Source: Palsa-504 sp963808615 (GTDB lineage Bacteria; Actinomycetota; Actinomycetes; Streptosporangiales; Streptosporangiaceae). Taken from it: a stretch of 64,000 nt of DNA. Location: contig CAWEGV010000010.1 in the NCBI GenBank assembly GCA_963808615.1, forward strand, positions 372,001-436,000, read 5' to 3'. Below, one piece after another: positions 7,853 to 16,585 of this stretch (position 1 is the stretch's first letter; every line of letters starts with the position of its first letter). The notes beneath the pieces were generated by a model, which was not told the DNA's origin, ran no database searches, and saw nothing but the letters and a program-made list of their open reading frames with translations. The position numbers were made by a program, and so were the translations under genes.

Positions 7853-9604
7853 ATGGCTGGCCTGCCAGAAGTACTCGGGTTGCTCTACCGGGCCGACTGG
7901 ACCCGCCTGTCCCTGTCCGCCGAGGTGCGCTTCGAACAGGACGGTGACCTGGCCCGCCGCCGGGATAAGACGGTCGCGGCGGAGTCGATGCGGCGGTTGG
8001 GGATCCGCCCCGACCTGCTCGGCTCGCCGTCCAGGGAGCAGGAGCTGGACGACGAGCGGGGCGGCTATCACCGGTGGCACGCGGCCCTGCTGATCGCGCC
8101 CGGCCGGCGGTACCGCCTGGAGTACGAGGGCGACCATGGCGGCCGAGCTGACGGATCTGACGGCGAGCAGCCCTGGACGCTCCGGCCGCCGGACGCGGCA
8201 CCGCTCCCGCCGCGCGACGTCGAGAGCGGCCGGGGGCTGCCGGTTCCGGCCTTGTTCTGCCCGGCCGGCCTGCTCGCCCGGTTCACCCTGGACGTGGGCG
8301 GCCCGGTCACCGCCTGCGGCCGCGAGGCGATCGCCGTGACGGCCGTGCCTCGGCACGGTGCCGTCGGGTCCTTGACGACCCTGAGCCCCCGCGCGTGCGA
8401 CCGCGTCGAGCTGATCGTGGACGCCGAGACCGGCATCCTGCTCCGCCGCGAGGAGACTTTCGAGGGCCAGGTGCTCACCCTCTTCGAGCTGACGACCGTG
8501 ACGATGAGCCCGCCGGAAGCGGATGACACGGCCCGGTTCGCGCCGCCCGCGGGCAGCCGCCCCGTCCCGGATCCGGAGGATGCCCCCGGGCGGAGCGGGC
8601 TCGGTTGGCAGGTGGCGGTGAACGCGGCCGGCCTGGCGGCGGGCGGCCTCGGGGCCTGGCTCCGGCTGGCACCGCACCTGCCCGGCCACCGCCCGCCCGC
8701 CGGCGCCAGCTTCCTGGCCGCGATGCCGTCTCCCGAACCGGGCCCGCTCGATCCCGGAGACGGGCCACCGCCCTCCGACGACCTGCTCGGCCTGCTCTAC
8801 CGCAGCGGCCTGTATGACGGTGACGACCCCCAGATCCGCGGCGCCGCGGTGCGGCGGTGGAACGACTCGGCGGCGGTTTGGGGCCAGGTGCGCGGCACGT
8901 TCCCCGCGGCGGGCCAGGGCGGCTTCGGCTATCTCCTCGACGGGTTGTCCCAGAAGGAATCGGTGACCCTGTCGACCGGCCGGCTGCGTATCGGGGGCCC
9001 CGAGCTGTACTACCTCGATTACTCGTCCTGGCAGGGCCGGCCCGGACCGCTCGTGATGGCTTGCGACGGAGAGCAGTACTGGGGGATCCACGAAAACAGG
9101 GCCCGGGTGGGGCCGGCGCGGCCGATGACGGGCGACATCGCGAGCCTGGTCGGCTCGTCCTGGCTGCTCGGCGAGCGGCTGTCCGGCGGCGCGGAGATCA
9201 CCTACCACGGCCGCCGCGGCTACCACCTGCGGGTGACCCGCGGCGACGGTGCGGCGCACGCGGGACCGACGATGTTCTACCCGGCCGACGCGATCGTGGA
9301 CGCGGAGACCGGCAGCCTGCTCCGGCTGATCGCGTACGACGGCGACGCCCCCGCGGAATGGTGGGAACTGGACGGCGTCACCGCGGAGCCCGGCGATACC
9401 GCTGACCCGGCCGGATTCCGCCCGCACATCCCGCCCGGCACCCGCGTCGTCGAGGAAACCGGCGACCCGATGGTCGACGCCACCGCGGGGATACCCGGCC
9501 TGACCGGGACCGCGGCCCGCACCGCCGCGGAGGCCTTCCGCCGCGGCACCGACGCCGTCTCCGCCGCCCGCAGCTTCCTGGACGACCTGCGCGGCCATCG
9601 CTAG
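7853..9604 (+). CDS. Tandem LolA/RseB-like domain protein, lone gene between two IS copies
   Basis: The 583-residue protein contains two similar halves. Each starts with a LLYR motif (VLGLLYRADWTRL near residue 5; LLGLLYRSGLYDG near 312). Each ends with VDAETG-x-LLR followed by a Pro-rich end (RFAPPAGSRPV; RPHIPPGTRVV). VDAETG-x-LLR is a signature of actinobacterial LolA/RseB-like lipoprotein-binding or anti-sigma-modulating domains, whose exact role is unknown. No signal peptide is visible, so an intracellular location is implied unless the start is wrong. The stop codon TAG at 9602-9604 uses the TA target duplication plus the first base of the downstream IS; before insertion the site also read TAG, so the protein end is unchanged. 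Confidence 0.7.
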   Translation: MAGLPEVLGLLYRADWTRLSLSAEVRFEQDGDLARRRDKTVAAESMRRLGIRPDLLGSPSREQELDDERGGYHRWHAALLIAPGRRYRLEYEGDHGGRADGSDGEQPWTLRPPDAAPLPPRDVESGRGLPVPALFCPAGLLARFTLDVGGPVTACGREAIAVTAVPRHGAVGSLTTLSPRACDRVELIVDAETGILLRREETFEGQVLTLFELTTVTMSPPEADDTARFAPPAGSRPVPDPEDAPGRSGLGWQVAVNAAGLAAGGLGAWLRLAPHLPGHRPPAGASFLAAMPSPEPGPLDPGDGPPPSDDLLGLLYRSGLYDGDDPQIRGAAVRRWNDSAAVWGQVRGTFPAAGQGGFGYLLDGLSQKESVTLSTGRLRIGGPELYYLDYSSWQGRPGPLVMACDGEQYWGIHENRARVGPARPMTGDIASLVGSSWLLGERLSGGAEITYHGRRGYHLRVTRGDGAAHAGPTMFYPADAIVDAETGSLLRLIAYDGDAPAEWWELDGVTAEPGDTADPAGFRPHIPPGTRVVEETGDPMVDATAGIPGLTGTAARTAAEAFRRGTDAVSAARSFLDDLRGHR

Positions 9605-10844
9605 TGCGCTGGCCACGAACGTGCACCGGCTCGGTTATGCGGCTTCAGGTTTCGGGTGGCCCCGGCGTTGCTGGCGTTCGCTGCGGAGGCGGGCGCGTTC
9701 GCGGCGCTGGGCGGCCAGCACGCCGGGGTGGCGGGCGCGGGCATGACGCCAGCGCAGGCAGGCCTGCGGCTTGCGGGCCAGCGCGGGGTGATTCCGGTGG
9801 TCCGAGCCGCCCATGACAAAGGTGCGTACCGGACCGGACTGCGCCTCGACCGGATTGGCCCGCGATGCGTTCGCGGGCGTGAAGCACAGCCCGGCGTTCT
9901 GGCGCCTGGCCCAGCGCCGGATCGCCGGGGTCTTGTCCGCCGCCAGGTTGCCCATGATGACGAACAGCCGGTACCCGCCCGGCCGGGCAGCCCGGACCGG
10001 GCTCAGCGCGGCCAGGGTGTGATCGGCGCCCTTATGCTCGCCAGTGATGCCCCGCAGCTGGTCATCGCCCACGCAGTAGCAGCCATGGAAGCAGCGGATG
10101 CCGTGGGTGCGATGATAAGTCGCGCGCAGCCGGGCCGGCCGTTTGCGCGGCGCCCGGCACACGCCGTGGCAGGGCCGGATCGACAGCGGCCCGGACTGGC
10201 CGGAGGCGAAGCAACGGTCCGGGCAGGCGCTGGTCACGTACTCGATCCGGTCCAGCTTGGCGTCCCGGTCCGGATCGGTGGATTCCTTCCAGGTCCGGGT
10301 CCGCTGGAACGAGATGCCGCGCTCGTGAAGGAGCTGCCGCAGCCGCTCCCGCCCGATCCGCACCGGCCGGCCCAGGCCCGCTAAATACCCGGCCAGCTTG
10401 CGCAAGCTCCACCGGGTGAACGGCTGGACTGGCTTCTCCGGCCGGGTCCTGGCCGCCGTGACGATGACCTCGATATCGCCGTCACTGATCAGGCGGGGAC
10501 GGCCTCCCGCCCGCCGAGGGTCCAGCGCGGCCAGGCCCTTGGCGTTGAACGTATCGATCACGTCCCGCCCCGTGTCCTCCTCGGCGGCCACCAGCCGGGC
10601 GATCGCCGGGACCAGCGTGCCCGACGCCGACGCCATGATGATCATCGCCCGCCGCACCCGGACCGACCCGTGCTTCCCCCGCCGCACGATCTGCAGCAGC
10701 CGCCGGCCCTCCTGATCAGTCAGCCGCCGCGCCCGCACCGGCTCAGCCATCGCACCCTCCCGCCACTCCACCTGCCTTACAGATCGAGTGCGGGCGTATC
10801 ACCGCGGCATGTCAGCACCCGGTGAACGTATGTGGCCAGCGCAC
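9604..10844 (-). mobile_element. IS630-type insertion sequence, copy 2 (inverted)
   Basis: It has the same length (1,241 bp) and ends as copy 1, in reverse orientation, bounded by TA at 9602-9603 and 10845-10846. The two copies are nearly identical; the one protein-level difference I see is Ile (ATC at 7456-7458) against Val (GTC) here. Together with copy 1 it brackets a 1.9-kb segment like a composite transposon. Confidence 0.9.
9635..10750 (-). CDS. IS630-family transposase, probably catalytically inactive (copy 2)
   Basis: This 371-residue protein is identical to copy 1 except for NPVEAQ in place of NPIEAQ. It carries the same replacements at the first two DDE positions (FASGQSG and VIMGNL), so neither copy is expected to cut DNA unaided. 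Start chosen by the same GGGAGGG ribosome site. Confidence 0.85.
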   Translation of the reverse strand: MAEPVRARRLTDQEGRRLLQIVRRGKHGSVRVRRAMIIMASASGTLVPAIARLVAAEEDTGRDVIDTFNAKGLAALDPRRAGGRPRLISDGDIEVIVTAARTRPEKPVQPFTRWSLRKLAGYLAGLGRPVRIGRERLRQLLHERGISFQRTRTWKESTDPDRDAKLDRIEYVTSACPDRCFASGQSGPLSIRPCHGVCRAPRKRPARLRATYHRTHGIRCFHGCYCVGDDQLRGITGEHKGADHTLAALSPVRAARPGGYRLFVIMGNLAADKTPAIRRWARRQNAGLCFTPANASRANPVEAQSGPVRTFVMGGSDHRNHPALARKPQACLRWRHARARHPGVLAAQRRERARLRSERQQRRGHPKPEAA

Positions 10845-11033
10845 TAGGCACTGTCAGCGCCGACGGGACGGCGCCCAGCAGGCCTGGCCCAGCTGCCGCC
10901 GGGCGCGCGTTTGCCGTTGGTTCCGGCCCGGCAAACGACGGCACCACCCTGGCGGGACTACGCTGGCTCTGTACGGCATCTCATGCGGGCAATGACTGTG
11001 AGCACATGCGGTGCCGCGGAGAGGAAGGCGGCC

Positions 11034-11390
11034 GTGTTCGAGGCGGGCGATATCCGGGAGTGGCGGGGCCACGACGTTGTTGATCCCGACGGTCACAAGA
11101 TCGGGGAGCTGGAGGCCGTCTACGTCGACACGAGCACAGACCTGCCAGCGTTCGGCACCGTCAAGGTCGGGATGCCTACCCGGCACCGGCTCGTCTTCGT
11201 TCCCCTAGCCCAGGCGACCGTGGGTCCCGGATACCTCAAGGTCGCTCACGACAGGAAGCAAGTGAAGGATTCTCCCTCGATCAGCACCGACGGCGAGCTG
11301 CCAGCGGCCGACGAAGAGGCCATCTTCAAGCACTACGGCCTGACATACCAGGCAGGGACCAGCGGTGAACGGCAGCTGGCCCGCCGCTGA
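11034..11390 (+). CDS. PRC-barrel domain protein
   Basis: This 118-residue protein starts at GTG 11034, directly after a strong ribosome site (GAGAGGAAGG); the frame is open upstream, but earlier starts lack such a site. Residues about 5-75 match the PRC-barrel: DIREWRGHDVVDPDGHKIGELEAVYVD, then FGTVKVG and LVFVPLAQATVGPGYLKV. PRC-barrels act in photosynthetic reaction centres, RimM and many small bacterial proteins of unknown role, and actinomycetes use them near stress genes. A small hydrophobic protein follows 25 bp downstream, so the two may be co-transcribed. Confidence 0.85.
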   Translation: MFEAGDIREWRGHDVVDPDGHKIGELEAVYVDTSTDLPAFGTVKVGMPTRHRLVFVPLAQATVGPGYLKVAHDRKQVKDSPSISTDGELPAADEEAIFKHYGLTYQAGTSGERQLARR

Positions 11391-11415
11391 CCACTACGAC
11401 TGAGCGGAGCATCAG

Positions 11416-11589
11416 ATGCTGGCCTTCTTCCTCCTCCTCGTGATCGTGGCGATCGTGCTCGGTATCGTGGGCGTGGTCGTCAAGGGCCTGCTGTTCTTGC
11501 TGTTCATCGGCATTGTCGTGTTCCTCGGTGCCCTTCTTCTGGGTGCTTTGCGAATGCGGCGGCGACCAGGGAAGCCCCCGGCGCGGTGA
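11416..11589 (+). CDS. Small hydrophobic membrane protein
   Basis: The 57-residue frame starts at ATG 11416 with a GAGCGGAG ribosome site. It codes for two close hydrophobic helices (FFLLLVIVAIVLGIVGVVV and LLFLLFIGIVVFLGALLLGAL), then a basic tail rich in Arg, Lys and Pro. It resembles the small 'hydrophobic protein' genes common in actinomycetes, whose function is unknown. It is spaced to be co-transcribed with the PRC-barrel gene. Confidence 0.65.
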   Translation: MLAFFLLLVIVAIVLGIVGVVVKGLLFLLFIGIVVFLGALLLGALRMRRRPGKPPAR

Positions 11590-12056
11590 TCCCTCACCGA
11601 ACTCGGATGCGGCGCTGATTCGTGGTTCACAGGTGGCCACGAGCTTGCCTCTGAGCCCTGAATTCCCAGGTCGGAGACTGAGGACGTACCGCCTCCGGAG
11701 CCGTGAGCCCTTAGGCCACGCACGGGCCAGATGCCGCGTTGATCAGCGGGCAAGGTGACGCGGTGGGTGATCGACCGGGAAGTCGCCGCCGACGTACTCG
11801 TGATCCAGCCCCGCACCCGAGGGAGCTGTTGGCGCTGAGCCCGCGCCAGCCCGACGTCGCCGCCTTTCCATACCGTCGAGGTGAGGGGAGCTCGCATGGC
11901 GTCGGCCCTGCGGGCGGTCTCGTGGTGGTAGCGTCGTAATGAGCAGGTGCGGTCGGTGCCGGGTGGGCCCTGACCGCGGCATCGTTGCTCCAGACCCTGG
12001 TGACGAAGGCCCCGCGCGGTGCGCGGAAGACGCCCAGGAGACCAGGAGCGACGAAG
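11590..12056. other. Interval without a supportable gene
   Basis: I see no conserved protein here. The right-hand end must hold the desaturase promoter. Confidence 0.4.
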
Positions 12057-13466
12057 ATGACAGCACCCGGCTTTCTTGCCCCGGTGTCCGGCCGCGCCTC
12101 AGCCGCAGACGGGCTGCCTGCCGCCGTCGATCCTTCGATGGCTAGCTTTCGTGCGCTGGCGCTGCAGGTGCGGGCGATGGGTCTGCTCGACCGCAGGCCG
12201 GGCTACTACTGGGTGAAGATCACCCTGACGATCTTCGCGTTCTTCGCTGGATGGGCCCTGTTCGTTATCGTGGGCAACTCGTGGACGACCCTGGCCGTCG
12301 CCGCATTGGTGGGGATGATGTTCACCCAGCTGGGCTTCATCGGCCATGATGCGGGGCACAACCAGGTATTCGGCACACGCCGGCGCAATCGCCTGCTCGG
12401 CCTCGTGGTGGCGAACGCGCTCATCGGGCTGAGCTTCGGCTGGTGGGTTCCCAAGCACAGCGCTCACCATGCCCATCCCAACGAGCTGGGCCGCGACCCC
12501 GATATCGGCGACGGAGCCGCCCTGGCCTCCTCGGACGTGCCGGGAAACGGGCGCGGCCCTCTCGCGTCGTGGCTGGCCTGCTGGCAGGCGCCGCTGTTCT
12601 TCCCGCTCATGCTGCTGCGAAGCGCCGGCATGCACGTACTGGGGATCGGGCGGCTTGTCCGGCGGAGAGACCGTGCCTCGGCGGTAGAAGCCTGTCTCAT
12701 CATGCTGCATGCCGCGCTGTACCTGACGGTGGTGCTGTGGGTGCTGTCCCCGCTCAAGGCACTGGCTTTCGTCGCCGTCCAGCAGGCGGCCTTCTCGCTG
12801 TACCTGGGCATCAGTTTCGCGCCCAACCACAAGGGGATGCCGATCATCGAATCCGCAACCGCGGCCGGCTTCGCCCGCCGCCAGGTGGTCACGGCCCGGA
12901 ATGTCAGCGGCGGCCGGTTCACCACCTTCATGCTGGGCGGCCTTAACTACCAGATCGAGCATCACCTCTTCGAGTCGATGCCCCGGCCCAATCTGCCACG
13001 GGTCCAGGGCCTGGTCAGGGACTTCTGCGTCGCGGCTGATCTTTGCTACAGCGAAGAAAGCTTCGTCGAGTCATTCCGCCAGATCATCCATCACCTCAGC
13101 GACGCCGGAGCAGCCAGCCGCGTTCAGGCCCCACTCGCACCTGGAGGAGCCGCACGGTCGTCGGCAGCGCGAGGCGGCAGCAGGCGCGCCGACGGTCGCT
13201 ATCCGGGGGCGCCGTCAGGCGAGGCGGCCACCTCGCGATCCTTCGAAATGGCTAGTCGAGACGAGGGAGAGCGAAGTGGCGTCCTCGACGATGCCGGCCA
13301 GGGCACGTGGCGGCTGGGCCTTCGCCTGGTCTACGGTTTCAGTCATGGTCCTGTCCTCTCGGTTAGGCGGAGGGATGGGGTCAAGGCCCCGCCGGACGCA
13401 CTCACGCCTCGGCGGGGCCGCTGTGTTAAGCGGGCATGGGTGAACTGGCGGCAGGGCCGCCCATGA
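12057..13466 (+). CDS. Membrane fatty acid desaturase (acyl-lipid type)
   Basis: The protein has the three histidine boxes of membrane desaturases: HDAGH (residues about 98-102), HSAHH (about 138) and QIEHH (about 303), with paired hydrophobic helices between them. It should introduce a double bond into membrane acyl chains using a di-iron centre. The start at 12057 is chosen for GGAG upstream; the frame is open to 11985. Homology ends near residue 365 (IIHHLSDAGAA). The remaining 100 residues are low-complexity, overlap a terminator-like hairpin at 13385-13419 and a possible small reverse gene, so the native stop was probably lost by a frameshift near 13130. Confidence 0.85.
   Translation: MTAPGFLAPVSGRASAADGLPAAVDPSMASFRALALQVRAMGLLDRRPGYYWVKITLTIFAFFAGWALFVIVGNSWTTLAVAALVGMMFTQLGFIGHDAGHNQVFGTRRRNRLLGLVVANALIGLSFGWWVPKHSAHHAHPNELGRDPDIGDGAALASSDVPGNGRGPLASWLACWQAPLFFPLMLLRSAGMHVLGIGRLVRRRDRASAVEACLIMLHAALYLTVVLWVLSPLKALAFVAVQQAAFSLYLGISFAPNHKGMPIIESATAAGFARRQVVTARNVSGGRFTTFMLGGLNYQIEHHLFESMPRPNLPRVQGLVRDFCVAADLCYSEESFVESFRQIIHHLSDAGAASRVQAPLAPGGAARSSAARGGSRRADGRYPGAPSGEAATSRSFEMASRDEGERSGVLDDAGQGTWRLGLRLVYGFSHGPVLSVRRRDGVKAPPDALTPRRGRCVKRAWVNWRQGRP
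13215..13346 (-). CDS. Possible small protein, unknown
   Basis: A 43-codon reverse frame starts MTETVDQAKAQPPRALAGIV at 13346, with GAGAGGACAGGACC upstream as a possible ribosome site. It reads like an ordinary soluble acidic N-terminus, but I do not recognise it. It overlaps the doubtful C-terminal extension of the desaturase, which is why it is listed. Confidence 0.3.
   Translation of the reverse strand: MTETVDQAKAQPPRALAGIVEDATSLSLVSTSHFEGSRGGRLA
13385..13419. terminator. GC-rich hairpin, possible terminator
   Basis: GGCCCCGCC (13385-13393) pairs with GGCGGGGCC (13411-13419) across a 17-base loop. It lies between the conserved part of the desaturase and the next gene, inside the doubtful extension of the desaturase frame. 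Confidence 0.5.
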
Positions 13467-13517
13467 TGTGATCCGCGATGCTGCCGCCGGACACCCTCAA
13501 AGGCGGGGGACAGGCCG

Positions 13518-14660
13518 ATGACGGCACATTCCGGTACCAGGGGGCCCGCAGCGGGGCTGACGGGCCGGCTCGGCGAACGTGGCGTACTTGACCGGTTCGT
13601 TGCTGGCGTGCGGGCCGGTGAGGGCCGGGCCCTGGTGGTGCGCGGTGAGCCCGGCGTAGGCAAGACCGTGCTGCTGGACTACCTGGCCGGGCGGGCCTCG
13701 GGGTGCCGGGTAGCGCGGGCAGCGGGAGTGCAGTCGGAGATGGAGCTGGCCTTCGCGGGGCTGCATCAGCTGTGCGCGCCGATGCTGGATCATGCGGAGT
13801 CTCTTCCGGTGCCGCAGCGTGAGGCGCTGCGGACCGCGTTCGGCCTCAGCGCCGGCCCGGTGCCGGACCGGTTCTTGGTGGGCCTGGCCGTGCTCGGCTT
13901 GCTGTCCGAGACGGCGGGGGAACGTCCGCTGATCTGCGTAGTCGATGACATGCAGTGGCTGGACCACGCCTCGGCGCAGGCGCTGGGGTTCGCGGCGCGG
14001 CGGCTGGCGGCGGAGCCGGTGGGCCTGGTGTTCGCGGCGCGGGTTCCGGGCATGGACGTGGCCGGGCTGCCAGAGCTCGTGGTGGAGGGCCTGGCCGAGC
14101 GCGATGCGCGGGAGCTGCTGGAGTCGGTGCTGACCGGGCCGCTGGACGCGCGGGTTCGGGACCGGATCATCGCCGAAACGCACGGGAACCCGCTGGCGTC
14201 GCTGGAGCTGCCGCGGGGGCTGACGCCGGCGCAGCTGACGGGCGGGTTCGGGCTGCCCGGCGCGGTGCCGCTGGACGGGCGGATCGAGGAGAGCTTCGGG
14301 CGGCAGCTGGAGGCGTTGCCAGCGCAGACCCGGCGGCTGGTGCAGCTGGCGGCGGCCGATCCGACGGGGGACCCGGTGCTGGTGTGGCGGGCGGCCGGGC
14401 GGCTCGCGATCGGCGCCGGGAGCCTGGTGATTCTAGGGCCAGACCTCTGTGACCTGGTGGGCCGTACTGGATTTGAACCAGTGACCTCTTCCGTGTCACC
14501 TCGGCGACTCGGCTCACGTGCGTCAAGCCAGGTCGCGATGCCTGCGGTGTTGTCCGGGAGTGACCGTGACAGCCCTCGGCCGACCACCTCATCGGGCACG
14601 CAACGGGCACGCAACCCTGATTCGTGGCCGGAACCGCGCGCCCCGACGGCACGTCTATAA
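13518..14660 (+). pseudogene. LuxR-family large ATPase regulator, truncated near an att copy
   Basis: The first 300 residues match the N-terminal ATPase of large LuxR (LAL) regulators. They include a Walker A GEPGVGKT at about residue 44, a Walker B-like LICVVDDMQWLDHAS at about 138, and the IIAETHGNPLASLELPRGL block at about 217. Homology stops near 14,420, and the frame then reads straight into the tRNA-Val(GAC) 3'-end copy at 14454 (LVGRTGFEPVTSSVS is simply that repeat translated). The central and C-terminal LuxR DNA-binding parts, which should add some 500 to 600 residues, are gone. The start at 13518 has a GGGGGA ribosome site. It cannot bind DNA as encoded. Confidence 0.75.
14454..14498 (-). 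repeat. att copy: 3' half of tRNA-Val(GAC)
   Basis: These 45 bases are identical to the 3' half of the intact tRNA at 45720-45794 (anticodon loop to CCA, plus a flanking base). The 5' half of the tRNA is missing. To its left, the sequence TTCTAGGGCC is also found at 21402-21411. Confidence 0.85.
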
Positions 14661-15199
14661 GGTCGGCGGAGGAGGTGGGTGCGCTGCAACAATCCACCAA
14701 AGGACAGCTGTCTGTCCTCGACGATGCGCTGAGTGTACAGGCGCGGTGCCGCCGGTTGCGGCGGGGCGGCCTTGCCGTAGTCACGCTTTTGCTTGTCGTC
14801 CTCGTCGCCCTGGTGCTCGGCACGGGCCGCCAGCCGAGCGCCGGGATGGCCCGTACCGGGGCGGTCACGGGATACATCCAGCCGTGCTCAGGTCTGCCGT
14901 TCCCGCAGTTCACCTCTACGGGGGCGCGGCTGTTCTCGGCCGCCGCGACCGTGGAGGCGCGGCGCGGCAAGGAGTACCTCAAGCCCGTAGGCGGAGGGAT
15001 TTCTGACTGGGTGTTCCCCGCTGCGGTGGCTGCCCGCGAGCGTGTCTCGCAGAATCAGCAGTTCCGCCTCGGCCGCCTTTCCCCTGGCCGGTATGTGATC
15101 CTGGCGCATTACGCGGGAGGCAATGCGATCACCTGGTTGGACGTGTCGGTCATCGGGGGCAGGACAGCCGACGTTGACCTCCCGGATACGTGCCTGTAG
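14624..15199 (+). CDS. Membrane-anchored protein of unknown function
   Basis: The 191-residue protein has a cytoplasmic N-terminus of about 45 residues and a single transmembrane helix near residues 49-66 (LAVVTLLLVVLVALVL). An extracytoplasmic domain of about 110 residues follows. Its end, FRLGRLSPGRYVILAHYAGG, then VSVIGGRTADVDLP, has the G-x-Y-x-L/V and V-x-V-x-x-G-x-x-x-D/x-V pattern of small beta-sandwich (carboxypeptidase-regulatory-like) domains. The start is uncertain: GTG 14624 is the longest, and codons near 14676 follow GGAGGAG. It lies between two att copies. Confidence 0.55.
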   Translation: MAGTARPDGTSIRSAEEVGALQQSTKGQLSVLDDALSVQARCRRLRRGGLAVVTLLLVVLVALVLGTGRQPSAGMARTGAVTGYIQPCSGLPFPQFTSTGARLFSAAATVEARRGKEYLKPVGGGISDWVFPAAVAARERVSQNQQFRLGRLSPGRYVILAHYAGGNAITWLDVSVIGGRTADVDLPDTCL

Positions 15200-15931
15200 C
15201 CGCCAGCAGATGACGGGATAGAATCCGCACTATCAGCTTGGGAATTGGACAGATCGTGCCTGCTGAGACCGCTGATCAGGAAAGCTGGTTGACCGGAAGT
15301 GGCCGTGATTGACCGTCTGTCGCTCTGGCTAATTGCACGCTAATTGCACGACGATCTTCCGGCGACGTCCGCAGCCCGTAGCTTAGCGGCATTGTAAATC
15401 CGGTTCTCACGGCCACAAGATATCTGCGCGCTGGGTGGCATCCGGTTCGTCGTTCGACACGGCCACTACCTGGGGCTTTCAGCATGTCGACCCTCTGCGT
15501 CGTCCAAGATCATCCCGCGTATATCCCGTGACGACATCGATTGGCCTCGCCGGGCGCATGAGCGCCCTTGTGGACTCGCCCACTCCTCCCCCCAACCCGA
15601 CCGCTGCCAAACTCCAGGCGGCGTACGGGTTCTGTCCAGATCCTCTTCGCGTGTACGTTCACCCGGCACCTTCACCGCAAGTCGTTGCCCTGCGGTCACA
15701 GAGGGTCTTGACAGGTTCCGTGAGCCCCGTATCCTCCTACGGCGGGTTGGGGGGAGGCCACCTACACTTCCACCCGCATACTGGCTTGACTCGCCGGGAC
15801 GGTTCAAAACGCCTTCTGGGTCGCGCTGGTGCGTCCTGATGGCTGCAGCTAGGCCTGCAACTGCGTCGGCCTGTCCGTCTGACCGGGCGCCGGACGGCCG
15901 CTGCCTGGCCTGGCGGTTTTGCGGCGCTAGG
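15200..15931. other. Interval without a supportable gene
   Basis: It holds a tandem GCTAATTGCAC direct repeat (about 15328-15352) that looks like an integrase-arm or regulatory repeat, and a tRNA-like scrap near 15370-15412 that cannot be folded into a tRNA. No protein is recognisable. Confidence 0.4.
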
Positions 15932-16249
15932 TCATGGCGCCAGCTTGAAGGGCGGGTACTGATCGGTGACCAGGGTAAACGCGTAAGCGACAACCCGGTT
16001 GTGCCAGCGGAACACGCCTTCGATGAAGCTGAATAGGCCCGATGGATAGCGGTCGGTGAACAGGATGGCGAACCAGGTCACGACGACTGCGAAGAACGCC
16101 CCGATGTCCAGGAAGAACAGCACGATGTAGTGCGGAATGGCGCGGGACTTCTGCCTGAACAAGATCATCAGCAGCGGGCCGAGGAACAACAACCCGCCCG
16201 CGCCAGCGCTCCCGTAGGCCATGCTGGAATGGAATGGCCTCCCGCCCAT
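15932..16249 (-). CDS. DUF4389-like membrane protein, probably incomplete
   Basis: This 105-residue frame contains AIPHYIVLFFLDIG, then FAILFTDRYPSGLFSFIEGV and a C-terminal DQYPPFKLAP. The same elements occur in the full DUF4389 protein at 33851-34588 (AIPHYIVLFFLWIA; FAILFTGRYPRPLFGFNLGV; DRYPPFSL). The full family protein has two such repeats; here only one is present. Another reverse frame (16168-16416) overlaps its start and codes for a further hydrophobic helix (VVLPYFVIIPIWIVLGTVSG), so the two may be one gene split by a frameshift near 16,240. Integral membrane; function unknown. Confidence 0.55.
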   Translation of the reverse strand: MGGRPFHSSMAYGSAGAGGLLFLGPLLMILFRQKSRAIPHYIVLFFLDIGAFFAVVVTWFAILFTDRYPSGLFSFIEGVFRWHNRVVAYAFTLVTDQYPPFKLAP

Positions 16250-16585
16250 CCCCAGGCTCCGCCGGACACGGTGCCGAGCACGATCCAGATCGGGATGATC
16301 ACGAAATAGGGAAGAACGACGTCAGCCGGCATCGACGGGCCATCCCGCTCATGCGCCGAATTGTCGTTCTCCGCGTCGTTCGTCGCCGGGCTCGCGAAGC
16401 TCGGTTGCGAGGTCACCCTGGAGCCGGCTCAGGCAGCCTGGCCGTCCAGCCACCAGAATCCGGTCCGCCGGATGCTGACGCCTGCCGGGTAAGTCCAGTT
16501 TCCTCAGGCTGTGACTCTAGGCTGCGGTATCGGGCAAAGAGGATGAGGAGGCGCTCCGGATGGCCGGAAGGGACCTGCGATCACG

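Noticed and set aside
7751..9616. Long reverse frame opposite the LolA-like gene
   Set aside because: The forward frame has conserved repeats and codon usage; the reverse one is low-complexity.
15370..15412. tRNA-like string with a GTAGCTTAGCGG D-arm-like start
   Set aside because: No acceptor or anticodon stem can be paired; too short and irregular for a tRNA, and it does not match the tRNA-Val att copies.
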